This document shows positions 8,241 to 16,308 of a DNA stretch of 20,075 bases, in pieces; the first letter of the stretch is position 1, and every line of letters begins with the position of its first letter. The stretch covers positions 1 to 20,075 of the forward strand of contig JAZSKI010000007.1 in the NCBI GenBank assembly GCA_045534775.1, written 5' to 3'. The stretch comes from JAZOTK01 sp045534775. Its GTDB lineage: Bacteria; Bacillota; Clostridia; RUG12999. The translations under genes were made by a program, and so were the position numbers. The notes under the pieces are model-generated. The model saw only the letters and a program-made list of their open reading frames with translations. It had not been told where the DNA came from and ran no database searches.

Positions 8241-8867
8241 ATGGAAGCTTATTTAACAGCCCTTTTAAGAGTATTTTTATCTATGCTGTTGGGAGGCATT
8301 ATCGGCTTTGAACGTGCCGAGCGTGGGCACGATGCAGGTATTCGCACTCATATAATGGTATGTTTCGGAGCTACTCTTGTTATGCTTATAAGTGAATTTA
8401 TCAAAACCCCCACCTCCGACCCCGCCCGAATGGGAGCCCAGGTCATAAGCGGTATTGGTTTTTTAGGCGTAGGCTGTATTATTACCAACGGTGATAAAAT
8501 CAAAGGACTCACCACCGCCGCAGGGCTTTGGACTACCGCCTGTATCGGTCTTGCTGTGGGAGTAGGCTATTATGCCGTTTCCGTTACGGCAACACTTCTT
8601 ATGCTGGCGGCTATTTTGCTTTTAGCACCTCTTGCCACCAAGATTAGTACACGCAACGGCGATATTACCCTGTCCGTAAAATTTTCCGATTACGAGTCTA
8701 TTGATAAAATACTCAGCACCTATAAAAATGCGTCGCTTCTTCAGCTTAAACGCTCGGAAAGCGGGTCACGGGCCGTTATAAATATCCCACGGGCGAAAAA
8801 TCCTACGGAGCTTATTTATACCATAGCCGATTATGACGGCGTTACAGACGTTAAAATTCAGGCATAG
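8241..8867 (+). CDS. MgtC/SapB family membrane protein
   Basis: The product has 208 residues. The N-terminal 135 or so hold about four or five membrane segments with the family signatures: GGIIGFERAERGHDAGIRTH (about 18-37), a QVISGIGFLGVGCII stretch with its conserved glycines (67-81) and GLTTAAGLWTTACIG (89-103). Residues about 140-208 form a soluble ACT-like tail ending DGVTDVKIQA. MgtC-type proteins are linked to magnesium limitation and modulation of membrane ATPases; many SapB-like relatives have no proven role, so transport itself should not be assumed. ATG 8241 follows AAAGGAG with good spacing. No magnesium-sensing leader is visible, since the region to yunB is only 65 bases long. 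Confidence 0.88.
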   Translation: MEAYLTALLRVFLSMLLGGIIGFERAERGHDAGIRTHIMVCFGATLVMLISEFIKTPTSDPARMGAQVISGIGFLGVGCIITNGDKIKGLTTAAGLWTTACIGLAVGVGYYAVSVTATLLMLAAILLLAPLATKISTRNGDITLSVKFSDYESIDKILSTYKNASLLQLKRSESGSRAVINIPRAKNPTELIYTIADYDGVTDVKIQA

Positions 8868-8895
8868 AAATCACAAATATCATATCAACTGCCGT

Positions 8896-8927
8896 GGTGC
8901 TGTCATATTATATAATGTGGCAGCACC
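8896..8927 (+). terminator. Hairpin after mgtC, terminator-like
   Basis: GGTGCTGTCA (8896-8905) pairs with TGGCAGCACC (8918-8927), ten pairs with one G-T, across an AT-rich loop. It lies 28 bases after the mgtC stop. The tail TTACAAATT is a poor T tract, so it may be a weak terminator or an attenuating structure before the protease gene. Confidence 0.45.
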
Positions 8928-8948
8928 TTACAAATTAAAGCTATAGGC

Positions 8949-8955
8949 AGGTGAT
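8949..8955 (+). promoter_or_regulatory. Ribosome binding site that decides the protease start
   Basis: AGGTGAT matches the 3' part of the ideal AGGAGGTGAT site and lies 4 bases before TTG 8960. The alternative GTG at 8951 lies inside this site and has only AGG-like bases upstream, so TTG 8960 is preferred. Confidence 0.6.
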
Positions 8956-8959
8956 AAGC

Positions 8960-9862
8960 TTGAAAATCAGCGAATTTAAAATAGAAAGTATTGTTAACGA
9001 AACCTTAGGTGAGGTCATAGATTACGGAATTAAGCTGTCGGGTGCACCTATTGAATGGAAGGAAACCATGGGCGAAGGTATAAACGTCGGAATTATAGAT
9101 ACGGGCATTGACAGCCGTCATCCCGATTTAGCTTCTCGGATTAAAAAAACCGTTAGTTTCTGTGACGGATCCTCGTCCTGCTATGATGACAACGGTCACG
9201 GAACTCACGTGGCAGGAATTATAGCCGCCGCCAAAAATAATTTTGGTATAATAGGTGCGGCTCCCATGGCGAATTTATATATAGCCAAGGCGTTTGATAA
9301 AAACGGCAGAAGCAGTGACGAGGCTGTTGCCGGAAGCATCGACTGGATGATAGCAAATAATGTAAACATAATTAATATGTCCTTTACCTCGGGATATTTT
9401 TCCGAAAAGTATTATAACGCCGTCAAGGCGGCGTACAATAAGAATATAAGTATAATCTCCGCCGCAGGTAACGGTGCAGATTTTGGCGGATATCCCGCCA
9501 GGTTTAAAGAAACCATCTCTGTTGCTGCCGCCGATATTAACGGGAAAATCCCCTCTGCCGCCGGCAGAGCAGATATTTCCGCCGCAGGCTATGAAATCCT
9601 GTCCTGCTATCCCGGCGGAGGATTTGCACGTCTCAGCGGCACCTCTATGGCGGCACCCGTTATTTCGGGATGCAGTGCCATTTTGTTCAGTAAAGCAAAA
9701 ATGCGGATAGGACGATTGCTGACTCCCGAGGAGCTACGGCTAATGCTTACTATGTATGCGGAAATCGAAGGGAAATCAAAAACGGGTCTGTTCACCTTCG
9801 GCAGACTTAATTTAAAAGGAAAAACAAAGGTAAACGAATTCTTAAACGGATTGAGGAAGTAA
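8960..9862 (+). CDS. Intracellular subtilisin-like serine protease (S8)
   Basis: The product has 300 residues from TTG 8960 (303 from GTG 8951). The catalytic triad of the subtilase family is complete: Asp47 in IIDTGID, His80 in NGHGTHVAG and Ser229 in SGTSMAAP, with the oxyanion asparagine Asn171 in AAGNG. There is no signal peptide or membrane segment, and the N-terminal extension before the catalytic domain is about 25 residues, as in Bacillus intracellular subtilisins (ISP). The LIPY-type autoinhibitory motif of classical ISPs is not recognisable. The run GAPIEWKETMGEG before the Asp motif is ISP-like. Expected role: cytoplasmic protein turnover, often in stationary phase or sporulation; that is inference. 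It shares a bidirectional terminator with the convergent efflux operon. Confidence 0.88.
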   Translation: MKISEFKIESIVNETLGEVIDYGIKLSGAPIEWKETMGEGINVGIIDTGIDSRHPDLASRIKKTVSFCDGSSSCYDDNGHGTHVAGIIAAAKNNFGIIGAAPMANLYIAKAFDKNGRSSDEAVAGSIDWMIANNVNIINMSFTSGYFSEKYYNAVKAAYNKNISIISAAGNGADFGGYPARFKETISVAAADINGKIPSAAGRADISAAGYEILSCYPGGGFARLSGTSMAAPVISGCSAILFSKAKMRIGRLLTPEELRLMLTMYAEIEGKSKTGLFTFGRLNLKGKTKVNEFLNGLRK

Positions 9863-9901
9863 AAATTGCCGCCCTGCAAGCTACGCAGGACGGCAATTTT
9901 T
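9861..9901. terminator. Bidirectional intrinsic terminator
   Basis: AAAAATTGCCGCCCTGC (9861-9877) pairs with GCAGGACGGCAATTTTT (9885-9901) across a 7-base loop: 17 positions with one C/A mismatch. The A run on the left and T run on the right make it work for both the protease (plus) and the RND operon (minus). It overlaps the protease stop codon. Confidence 0.9.
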
Positions 9902-9902
9902 A

Positions 9903-12900
9903 TTATTTAAACTTTTTCTTGATTCTCATATCCTCGACCTTACTGTAAAGAGTCGGAATAAATACCAGGGTCAGTACCGTTGAAGCCAGCAAACCGCCGA
10001 ATACGGTGATAGCAAGCGGTCTCATAATTCCCGCACTCTGACCGTTTGATACCATAGCAGGGATATATGCCAGAATGGTTGTCAGGGTAGTCATAAGTAT
10101 AGGACGAAGTCTTGTTTTTCCTGCGTTTACTATTATTTCGTACCGCTCCTCCCGGGATTTTTCGTAGTAGTCCTCGGTTTTTTGGTTGTTTATAAATTCT
10201 ATAAGCACAATAGCGTTATTTACAACCACACCTGCCAGCATAATAAGCCCTATAAAGGCTGTTACACCGAAGTTTGCGCCAACCAGGATAAAGGACAGCA
10301 CCACGCCGATAAGGGCAAGAGGTATGGAGAATATAACCACCAGCGGATTTACAAGTGATTCAAACTGTGCCGCCATCACCATGTATACCAGCAAAATACC
10401 CAGCATAAGCGCTCCGCCGAGAGCCGTAAAGGAGGTTGTCATACTTTCCATATCGCCACCGAATTCTATGGAATATCCGCCGGGAAGCTGCATTTCATCT
10501 ATTATCTTTTGAATATCGCCGCTGACTTTCGAGATGCTTCTGCCCACAGTCTGCGCCGAAACCGTTACCGTAGCTTTCTGATTCTCACGCATTATGGATA
10601 CAGGACCTGTCTCGTCTGTAATCTCGGCAATATCGCCTATGGTAATCTGACCGCCCATAGCCGTCATCAGTTTAATATTTTTTAAATCCTCTTTTGTATC
10701 TCGATATTCTTTGGGGATTTGTACACGGATGTCGTATTCCGTACCCCCGTCACGGTAGGTAGAGGCTACCGCTCCCTGAAGTGCCGTATTAATAAGGTTT
10801 GCGGCAGTAGAGGTATTAAGTCCGTAGTTTGACAGCTTAAGTCGGTTCAGCTTCACCTGAATTTCGGGTTTACCGCTTTCCACACTGCTTTCAACCTCGC
10901 GGAGTCCTTCTACCTTTGAAATCTGCAATACCAGTTGGTCGGCAATTTCTTCCAAAGTTTCGTGGTCATCGCCTGCTATATTAATACTGATACCGCCGCT
11001 TCCCATTGAAAATCCGCCGCCGTCACTTACAGAGATTGCCGCACCCGATATGCCTTTAAGAGCTGTACGTATATCGTCCATAATCTCCGTAATCGACTGT
11101 TTTCTGTCGGATTTATCCGTAAGGGTCAGGCTGACAGAGCCGCTGTAGCTGCCTGAGCCTGTAATTGACATTATTCCGCTGCTTCCGACTGTGGTATGCA
11201 TCTCAACCACCTCGGGGTGCTGACTTAGCTTTTCTTCTACCTGACGGACAATTTCGTCCGTATCATCAAGGGTGCTTCCCTTAGGCAGTTCAACGCTGAC
11301 GGAAATCTGTCCCGAATCGGTTGTGCCCATAAACTCAAAGCCCATAAAGGGTATCAGACACACGCTTATCATAAAGGCCGCCAAGGTTCCTGCTACAATA
11401 CGTTTTCTGTGGGTCAGGGCATATCTCAAAATCCTCTCATAAAGAGCTGTCAGCTTTGAAATACCGTTTTCAAAGGGCTGTAACCGTTTTTTAAGCACAG
11501 TATCCTCCTTTTCCACCGGCAACCCTGCCGCAATGGCAGGTACTATAAGCAGAGTTACCATAAGTGCCGACAGTTGAGAAAATACTATGGTAAGCGCCAT
11601 TTCTTTAAACAAAATCCCTGCCATATCGTTGACAAAGGCTACGGGAACATAAACCACGCAGGTGGTAATTACAGATGCCACAATGGCGCCCGTTACCTGC
11701 TTTGCTCCTTCTACAGCCGCTTCCTTCGGCGATACACCCATGTTCCTCATACGGAATATATTTTCCAGCATAACTATAGAGCTGTCCACCAGCATACCTA
11801 CTCCCAACATAAGTCCTGCAAGAGAAATCATATTAAGGGTAATTCCACAGAAATACATTGCCGCAAAGGTGGCAATAATTGACGTGGGTATGGATATTGC
11901 CATAACAAGAGTTATACGCACGCTACGAAGGAATAAAAGCAGAATCAGTATAGCAAGAACTGCACCTATCAGAGCATTTTCAACCACGCTCCATACGGTC
12001 ATTTTAATGGTCTGCGACTGGTCGAAAATCATATTGATTTTTGCATCGGGATTTTTTTCTTTTATTTCCTTCAGTTTTTTATTTACTGCTTCCATAACCT
12101 GTACCGTATTGCCGCCCGATTGCTTTTGTATGCTTAAGGTTACACAATCTCCGCCGCTGAGACGGTTATAGACTTCCACCTCTTTTTCGGCATCTTTAAT
12201 TGTGGCAATATCCCGAAGATATACCATGGTACCGTTAGGCAAGGTTACAGGTACAAAGCTTAAATCGTTCAGACTCATAAATTCGCCTATTGTACGGACA
12301 CTTAAATTCTTACCGCCGCTTTCAATATTTCCGCCGGGGCGGTTTACGTTATCGCCCGCAACCGCGGCTATGATATTTGCAAGACCGATATTATGCTTCG
12401 CCATAGTACTTGGGTCTACATTTATCTGAATTTCTCTTTCCTTACCGCCCACTACGCTGACTGATGCAATTCCCGATATGCTCTCCAGCTTGCTTGCAAT
12501 TTCATCCTCAGCAAAGGCTTTTACCTGAGTGGCATCGGCACCCTCTTTCGATATACTTATGGTACCAATGGGCATCATAGAGGGGTCCAGCTTCATAATA
12601 GTAGGTTCCGTCATATCATCAGGCAACGCATAGCTTGCCATATCCAGCTTTTCACGCATATCCATCGCCGCTATATCCATATTCACCGAATAGTCAAATT
12701 CCGCCATAACCATAGACGTTCCTTCGCTTGTGGAGGATATTATGTTCTTAATACCGCTGACGGTGGAAATAGCTTCTTCAATGGGTTTTGTTACAAGATT
12801 TTCCATCTCCTGAGGTGATGTGCCGCTGTAGCTTGAATAAACAAGCGCCATCGGCATTGACATTTCAGGCGTTAAATCAAGAGGCAGAGCCGTCAGGGCA

Positions 12901-12980
12901 TAAAGGCCGAGTACCACGAATACCATAACAACCATCGCCATGGCAACGGGACGTTTAACGGATAATTTACTTATGTTCAA
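9903..12980 (-). CDS. RND-family (HAE1/AcrB-like) efflux pump
   Basis: The product has 1025 residues, standard for AcrB-type trimeric inner-membrane pumps. It has the RND plan: TM1 at about 10-32, a first periplasmic-type porter/docking loop to about 330, TM2-TM6, a second large loop (about 555-835), then TM8-TM12. The TM4 proton-relay region reads GVGMLVDSSIVMLEN; Asp399 is kept, but the second aspartate of AcrB is Ser400. The TM10 motif reads VVVNNAIVLIE, with asparagine where AcrB has lysine; both changes occur in other HAE1 members. The start is TTG 12980, supported by AAAGGAGG 7 bases upstream; no ATG fits. It is the last gene of the operon, 14 bases after the membrane-fusion gene. Proton-driven export of drugs, detergents or lipopeptide-like compounds is likely; the substrate is unknown. 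Confidence 0.93.
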   Translation of the reverse strand: MNISKLSVKRPVAMAMVVMVFVVLGLYALTALPLDLTPEMSMPMALVYSSYSGTSPQEMENLVTKPIEEAISTVSGIKNIISSTSEGTSMVMAEFDYSVNMDIAAMDMREKLDMASYALPDDMTEPTIMKLDPSMMPIGTISISKEGADATQVKAFAEDEIASKLESISGIASVSVVGGKEREIQINVDPSTMAKHNIGLANIIAAVAGDNVNRPGGNIESGGKNLSVRTIGEFMSLNDLSFVPVTLPNGTMVYLRDIATIKDAEKEVEVYNRLSGGDCVTLSIQKQSGGNTVQVMEAVNKKLKEIKEKNPDAKINMIFDQSQTIKMTVWSVVENALIGAVLAILILLLFLRSVRITLVMAISIPTSIIATFAAMYFCGITLNMISLAGLMLGVGMLVDSSIVMLENIFRMRNMGVSPKEAAVEGAKQVTGAIVASVITTCVVYVPVAFVNDMAGILFKEMALTIVFSQLSALMVTLLIVPAIAAGLPVEKEDTVLKKRLQPFENGISKLTALYERILRYALTHRKRIVAGTLAAFMISVCLIPFMGFEFMGTTDSGQISVSVELPKGSTLDDTDEIVRQVEEKLSQHPEVVEMHTTVGSSGIMSITGSGSYSGSVSLTLTDKSDRKQSITEIMDDIRTALKGISGAAISVSDGGGFSMGSGGISINIAGDDHETLEEIADQLVLQISKVEGLREVESSVESGKPEIQVKLNRLKLSNYGLNTSTAANLINTALQGAVASTYRDGGTEYDIRVQIPKEYRDTKEDLKNIKLMTAMGGQITIGDIAEITDETGPVSIMRENQKATVTVSAQTVGRSISKVSGDIQKIIDEMQLPGGYSIEFGGDMESMTTSFTALGGALMLGILLVYMVMAAQFESLVNPLVVIFSIPLALIGVVLSFILVGANFGVTAFIGLIMLAGVVVNNAIVLIEFINNQKTEDYYEKSREERYEIIVNAGKTRLRPILMTTLTTILAYIPAMVSNGQSAGIMRPLAITVFGGLLASTVLTLVFIPTLYSKVEDMRIKKKFK

Positions 12981-12994
12981 ATTCTCCGCCTCCT

Positions 12995-14368
12995 TTAATT
13001 ATTTACAATCAGCTCGCTGTTTTCGTTTATGAAATCCTTGCCCTTGACAACGATTTCCTCTCCCCCTGTAAGACCGCTTAAAATCTGTGCATGTTCGTCA
13101 TCGGAAATGCCCACCGTCACAGGAGTTTTTACGGGCGTGCCGTTATTGTTTATATATACGAAGGCGTCGCCGTCTTCAGTAAGTATCGCCGATACGGGTA
13201 TGACTACCGTAGCCGTTGCCGCCGCCGTTTCAAGTCCTACCTCCGCAACCATACCGCCTTTTAAAAGCCCTTCGCTGTTATCCACAAAAAGCTTTGCCTC
13301 GTACATTCCGTTATAGGCAACGGGGCTGAGAGCCGCAACTGTACCGTTTATACCCGAAATGCCCGCCGCTTCTACGGAAATAGTCGCCGCCGTTCCTTCC
13401 GTTATATCGGCAATTTTATTTTCGGAAATATTGATGCTGATGGTAACACCCGATAAATCTACCACCGTAGCATAAGAGCTTTGCGGTGATGCCATCTCGC
13501 CTTTACTAATATTCTCAGCGGAAATCGTACCTGAGATGGGTGATTTCACCACCGTATTTGAAAGACTGTTTTTTGCAATATCAAGAGCCGCTTTGGCAGA
13601 AGCTACCTGCGCCGCCGCACTTTTCTCGTTTTCGGGATTCACCGCATCCCGGCTTAAGTTATAGTTTTCCACCGCCGCATTATAGCTCATTTCCGCATTG
13701 GATAAAGCGATTCTTGCATTATCCAGAGACTGCTGTGCATTTACCTTAGCAGAGCTAAGCTGCGCTTCCGCCGCCCGAAATGTGCTTTCCGCATTCTCAT
13801 ACACCGACTGTGATACGGCACCGCAGTTGTAAAGCTCTTTGGTTCTCTCATAATTCTGTTTCGCCGTATCATAGCTTGCCTGTGCCGAATTAACATAGGC
13901 GCCGCTGTTATACAGCTCCTGAGCATTGGCATAGGCTAAGGTTGCCTGTTCAAGCGTGTTCTTCGCCGCCGCCACCGACTGTTCCATCTGGAGCATAGAC
14001 TGCCGGAGACTGCCGCCCACGGTACGTTCATAGTTTGCTACGGCGGAATTATACGCCGCCTGTGCCTGTGCAACCTGAAGGCTCTGGTCATTTGATTCTA
14101 TCTGAAACAAAACCTCGCCCCGGCTGACGGTTTTGCCTATCTGCGTATAATCCTCCGCAACCTTTCCCGTTGCTTTGGGTGTTACCCTGATTTCCGACCC
14201 GGGCTGAACACTTCCCGAATAGGTTGAATATACCGAAAAATCACGTATCTCTGCTTTTACAGTAGTAACGCTGACTTGATTTTTTTCCAAATTTTCTTCC
14301 GTCTTATCTTTTCCGCAACCGCTGAGCATAATAACAGCCGCAAGCAAAACAAACAATATTTTTTTCAT
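12995..14368 (-). CDS. RND efflux membrane-fusion lipoprotein (HlyD/AcrA family)
   Basis: The product has 457 residues. The N-terminus has a lipoprotein signal with lipobox LSGC (16-19), so the mature protein is anchored by Cys19. A biotinyl-lipoyl half (about 60-90) leads into a long alpha-helical hairpin, about 95-265, rich in Ala, Gln and Asn heptads and longer than in AcrA. Then come the second lipoyl half with VVKSPISGTISAENISKGE (about 274-292), a beta-barrel and a membrane-proximal domain ending GGEEIVVKGKDFINENSEL. Such adaptors join the RND pump to a TolC-type channel, or act as a collar on the pump in monoderm cells. ATG 14368 has GGAAGGAGATT upstream. Order and close spacing with the TolC-like and RND genes support one operon. 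Confidence 0.92.
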   Translation of the reverse strand: MKKILFVLLAAVIMLSGCGKDKTEENLEKNQVSVTTVKAEIRDFSVYSTYSGSVQPGSEIRVTPKATGKVAEDYTQIGKTVSRGEVLFQIESNDQSLQVAQAQAAYNSAVANYERTVGGSLRQSMLQMEQSVAAAKNTLEQATLAYANAQELYNSGAYVNSAQASYDTAKQNYERTKELYNCGAVSQSVYENAESTFRAAEAQLSSAKVNAQQSLDNARIALSNAEMSYNAAVENYNLSRDAVNPENEKSAAAQVASAKAALDIAKNSLSNTVVKSPISGTISAENISKGEMASPQSSYATVVDLSGVTISINISENKIADITEGTAATISVEAAGISGINGTVAALSPVAYNGMYEAKLFVDNSEGLLKGGMVAEVGLETAAATATVVIPVSAILTEDGDAFVYINNNGTPVKTPVTVGISDDEHAQILSGLTGGEEIVVKGKDFINENSELIVNN

Positions 14369-14409
14369 TTTATATAATCTCCTTCCTTAGGGGTTTCCTC
14401 CGCTAAAAA

Positions 14410-15516
14410 TTAATATAGGTATGACATTTCAAAAGCTTTGATGGCGGAATAAATTCCGCTATCCAGCTCCGACTGCTGAATTTTCAGACTCTGCAATTCA
14501 TACCAGCTTTCCTCCAGATCCAGCTTTGCTATAAGTCCCAGTTCATATTTCTGTTTGTTTATCTCATAGGTTTTCTCCATAAGCTCGGCTGTGCTTTTTA
14601 TAATCTCCGCATTATCAATAACGGTGAGCATATTGTCGTAGGCTTTGTGGACATTCATTTCCGCCTGCGCCAGAGCCGCCGCATAGGAATCTCTTGCATA
14701 TACCAATGCGCTGTAGGCATTCTGATAGGCGTAGGTGTTTTTGGAATACCACGAGCCTGTTGCGACAACCGTCGCCTCCTGCACGCTGACAGTCAGAGCG
14801 GCGGATTTTATGGATAAATTATTCTCCTTTGCCTGTACTATGGCTTCTTCAAGCGTAATTTCGGGCATCTGCGGCATTTCGACAGGTTTTATCACAAACT
14901 CCGTCTCTGCCGCAACAGGTAATCCCGTTGACGCCTTAAGCTGTGCCAACGCTGTTCGCTCCGCTCTTACTGCGGCTCTGTGGTCACTTTTAATTTTAGT
15001 AAGTGTGTTCTTTGCAACCATAAGCTCATATTCCGACGACATTCCCAGCTCCTTTTCAAGAACTTCGTTATCGTACCTGCTCTGTGCCGTAGCAAGTGCC
15101 GCTTCGGTCGCTTCTACCTTTTTTCCTGAATTTATGTATCCGATATATGCCGCTTCTACTCCCATTTTAACAGTATATTCCGTCTGATTATAGGTCGCCT
15201 TTGCCGTCTCAAGCCCTGCGTTTGCCGAAAAATAATTGACACCGCTTTTAATCAGCACATCATTAAAGGTCGCATACCGGTTATTTGCAAAGGTGTTATA
15301 TCTGTTTTTTCCATAGGCATCCAGTGCCTCCTTATGCCTGGCTTTATTCTGCTCAATATTGGACTGTGCCGCAATAATCGAGGTATGATTTTTCAGAGCG
15401 TACTCCACCGCCTCCTCTAAGGTCAGCCTTTTCGGCAGTTCCTCCTCAGCTCCGTTGACAGTCACACACGCTGTCAGACACAGCGCCGCAAGCAACGATA
15501 AAATTCTGATTTTCAA
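14410..15516 (-). CDS. TolC-like outer-membrane-factor family protein
   Basis: The product has 368 residues from TTG 15516, which has AGGAG 9 bases upstream and starts a typical signal sequence (MKIRILSLLAALCLTAC). The frame is open to 15558, but that part lies inside the repressor gene and would bury the signal peptide. LTAC fits a lipobox, so it may be a lipoprotein; a cut after NGA is an alternative. Two internally similar halves, each starting with an LTLEEAVEYALKN/ITLEEAIVQAKEN motif, contain long Ala/Gln/Tyr coiled-coil helices as in the OEP family. It is shorter than TolC (about 470), and the parts expected to form beta-barrel strands are brief, about 20-25 residues each. Export partner of the RND/HlyD pair; how it sits in this envelope is unclear. 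Confidence 0.85.
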   Translation of the reverse strand: MKIRILSLLAALCLTACVTVNGAEEELPKRLTLEEAVEYALKNHTSIIAAQSNIEQNKARHKEALDAYGKNRYNTFANNRYATFNDVLIKSGVNYFSANAGLETAKATYNQTEYTVKMGVEAAYIGYINSGKKVEATEAALATAQSRYDNEVLEKELGMSSEYELMVAKNTLTKIKSDHRAAVRAERTALAQLKASTGLPVAAETEFVIKPVEMPQMPEITLEEAIVQAKENNLSIKSAALTVSVQEATVVATGSWYSKNTYAYQNAYSALVYARDSYAAALAQAEMNVHKAYDNMLTVIDNAEIIKSTAELMEKTYEINKQKYELGLIAKLDLEESWYELQSLKIQQSELDSGIYSAIKAFEMSYLY

Positions 15517-15793
15517 ATTCCTTCTCTCCTTCCGATTTTGTCTTAGATAAATCCGCAAGCCAGGCGGTAATCTCCGCCAGAACCTTTGTATTTATGGAAT
15601 ATATTACATTCTGCCCTTCTTTAGTATTGACGATTATATCCGCGGCTCTCAGAACAGATAAGTGATGGGATATACTCGGCCACGAAATGTTAAAATGTGC
15701 CGCTATATCCCCCGCCGACATATCCTGTCCTTTAAGTAAACTAAGTATCTGCCTGCGTGTAGAATCAGCCAAAGCTTTAAAAATACAAGGCAT
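15446..15793 (-). CDS. ArsR/SdpR-type winged-helix repressor
   Basis: The product has 115 residues. The N-terminus IFKALADSTRRQILSLLKG and the helix-turn-helix AGDIAAHFNISWPSISHHLSVL (about 27-48) are typical of ArsR-family regulators, closest in style to the autorepressor SdpR. The wing follows (KEGQNVIYSIN). There is no ELCVC-type metal site near helix 3, so metal sensing is unlikely. The C-terminal 20 or so residues, including three cysteines (ACGAVSDSVCDC), are encoded in the stretch that overlaps the TolC-like gene by 71 bases and may be dispensable. ATG 15793 has AGGGGG 7 bases upstream. It is the first gene of the efflux operon, so it probably represses its own operon through the dyad at 15821-15844. 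Confidence 0.9.
   Translation of the reverse strand: MPCIFKALADSTRRQILSLLKGQDMSAGDIAAHFNISWPSISHHLSVLRAADIIVNTKEGQNVIYSINTKVLAEITAWLADLSKTKSEGEKEFENQNFIVACGAVSDSVCDCQRS
15526..15530 (-). promoter_or_regulatory. Ribosome binding site inside arsR setting the TolC-like start
   Basis: AGGAG on the minus strand at 15530-15526, within a GGAAGGAGAGAAGG purine run, is 9 bases before TTG 15516. It lies within the repressor reading frame, which implies translational coupling of the two genes. Confidence 0.6.
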
Positions 15794-15820
15794 TCAGATT
15801 CCCCCTATCTGATAATTTAG

Positions 15821-15844
15821 ATATTTAGATAAATTTCTAAATAT
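15821..15844. promoter_or_regulatory. Probable operator of the ArsR-type repressor
   Basis: A perfect dyad, ATATTTAG (15821-15828) and CTAAATAT (15837-15844), is separated by ATAAATTT. A further TTTAGATA-like half-site continues toward the gene at about 15810-15822. It covers the expected transcription start of the repressor operon just downstream of the -10 box, a typical place for autorepression by ArsR proteins. Confidence 0.65.
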
Positions 15845-15851
15845 TTATTAC

Positions 15852-15880
15852 AGTATATCATTTTCAGGAGAAAAATACAA
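15852..15880 (-). promoter_or_regulatory. Promoter of the arsR-tolC-hlyD-RND operon
   Basis: On the minus strand, TTGTAT (15880-15875) and TATACT (15857-15852) are spaced 17 bases apart. The expected start near 15845 lies at the edge of the dyad operator. All four minus-strand genes follow without an evident terminator until 9861-9901. Confidence 0.7.
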
Positions 15881-15959
15881 CCTTAAAATTATACATAATT
15901 TATATTTTTTTGTTATATTTTTTGTGTTATATCAATAGATTATAAGGAGGAGGTGCAGT

Positions 15960-16238
15960 ATGGAAGGTAAACAGAATATTTTGCACAATATTATACTTGA
16001 AAGCAGGCGTAAGATTAGTATATCGGGCGTTGAGGACGTGGACAGCTTTGATGAAAAGGAAGCTGTTATCTACACGAATATGGGACTTCTTGAACTGCGC
16101 GGCAGGGATATTCATATGAATAAACTGAATCTGGAAAGCGGAGAAATAATTTTAGAGGGCGAATTCAGCAGTATTGTCTATGCCGATGAAGGCAACAGCG
16201 AGAAAAAAGGCTTTATGGCACGACTTTTAGGTAATTGA
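15960..16238 (+). CDS. yabP: Sporulation protein YabP
   Basis: The product has 92 residues, about the family size (near 100). It shows the YabP/YqfC pattern: an N-terminal strand region with LESRRKISISGVEDVDSFDEKEAVIYT, then MGLLELRGRDIHMNKLNLESGEIILEG, and a short hydrophobic/basic tail. YabP is a small mother-cell protein needed for efficient spore formation in Bacillus; its mechanism is not known. ATG 15960 follows a tandem AAGGAGGAGGTG site. It opens a block in the order yabP-yabQ-divIC-yabR, conserved in Bacillus and Clostridia, which backs the assignment. It diverges from the efflux operon; I could not find a convincing sigma-E promoter in the 166 bases between them. Confidence 0.9.
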   Translation: MEGKQNILHNIILESRRKISISGVEDVDSFDEKEAVIYTNMGLLELRGRDIHMNKLNLESGEIILEGEFSSIVYADEGNSEKKGFMARLLGN

Positions 16239-16250
16239 CGGGATAAGACG

Positions 16251-16308
16251 AAAAATCACGCCGTCTTTCTCGCCGAAGGCCTTGCACATCTTTGGTGCGG
16301 TGATTTTT
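16251..16308 (+). other. Inverted repeat between yabP and yabQ
   Basis: AAAAATCAC (16251-16259) pairs with GTGATTTTT (16300-16308), enclosing about 40 bases that include a small GCAC/GTGC hairpin. The T-rich right arm gives it a terminator or attenuator look. The 149-base gap is unusually wide for this normally tight operon. A second pair, GCCCAC (16325-16330) with GTGGGC (16362-16367), follows, and GTAAGTGCCT is repeated at 16332-16341 and 16393-16402. Confidence 0.4.

Noticed and set aside
11662..12171. 169-residue plus-strand frame
   Set aside because: It is antisense within the RND pump gene, has no ribosome binding site and shows a biased composition typical of a shadow frame.
14735..15187. 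150-residue plus-strand frame
   Set aside because: It lies antisense inside the TolC-like gene and has Ser/Ala-rich low complexity from the complementary coding strand.
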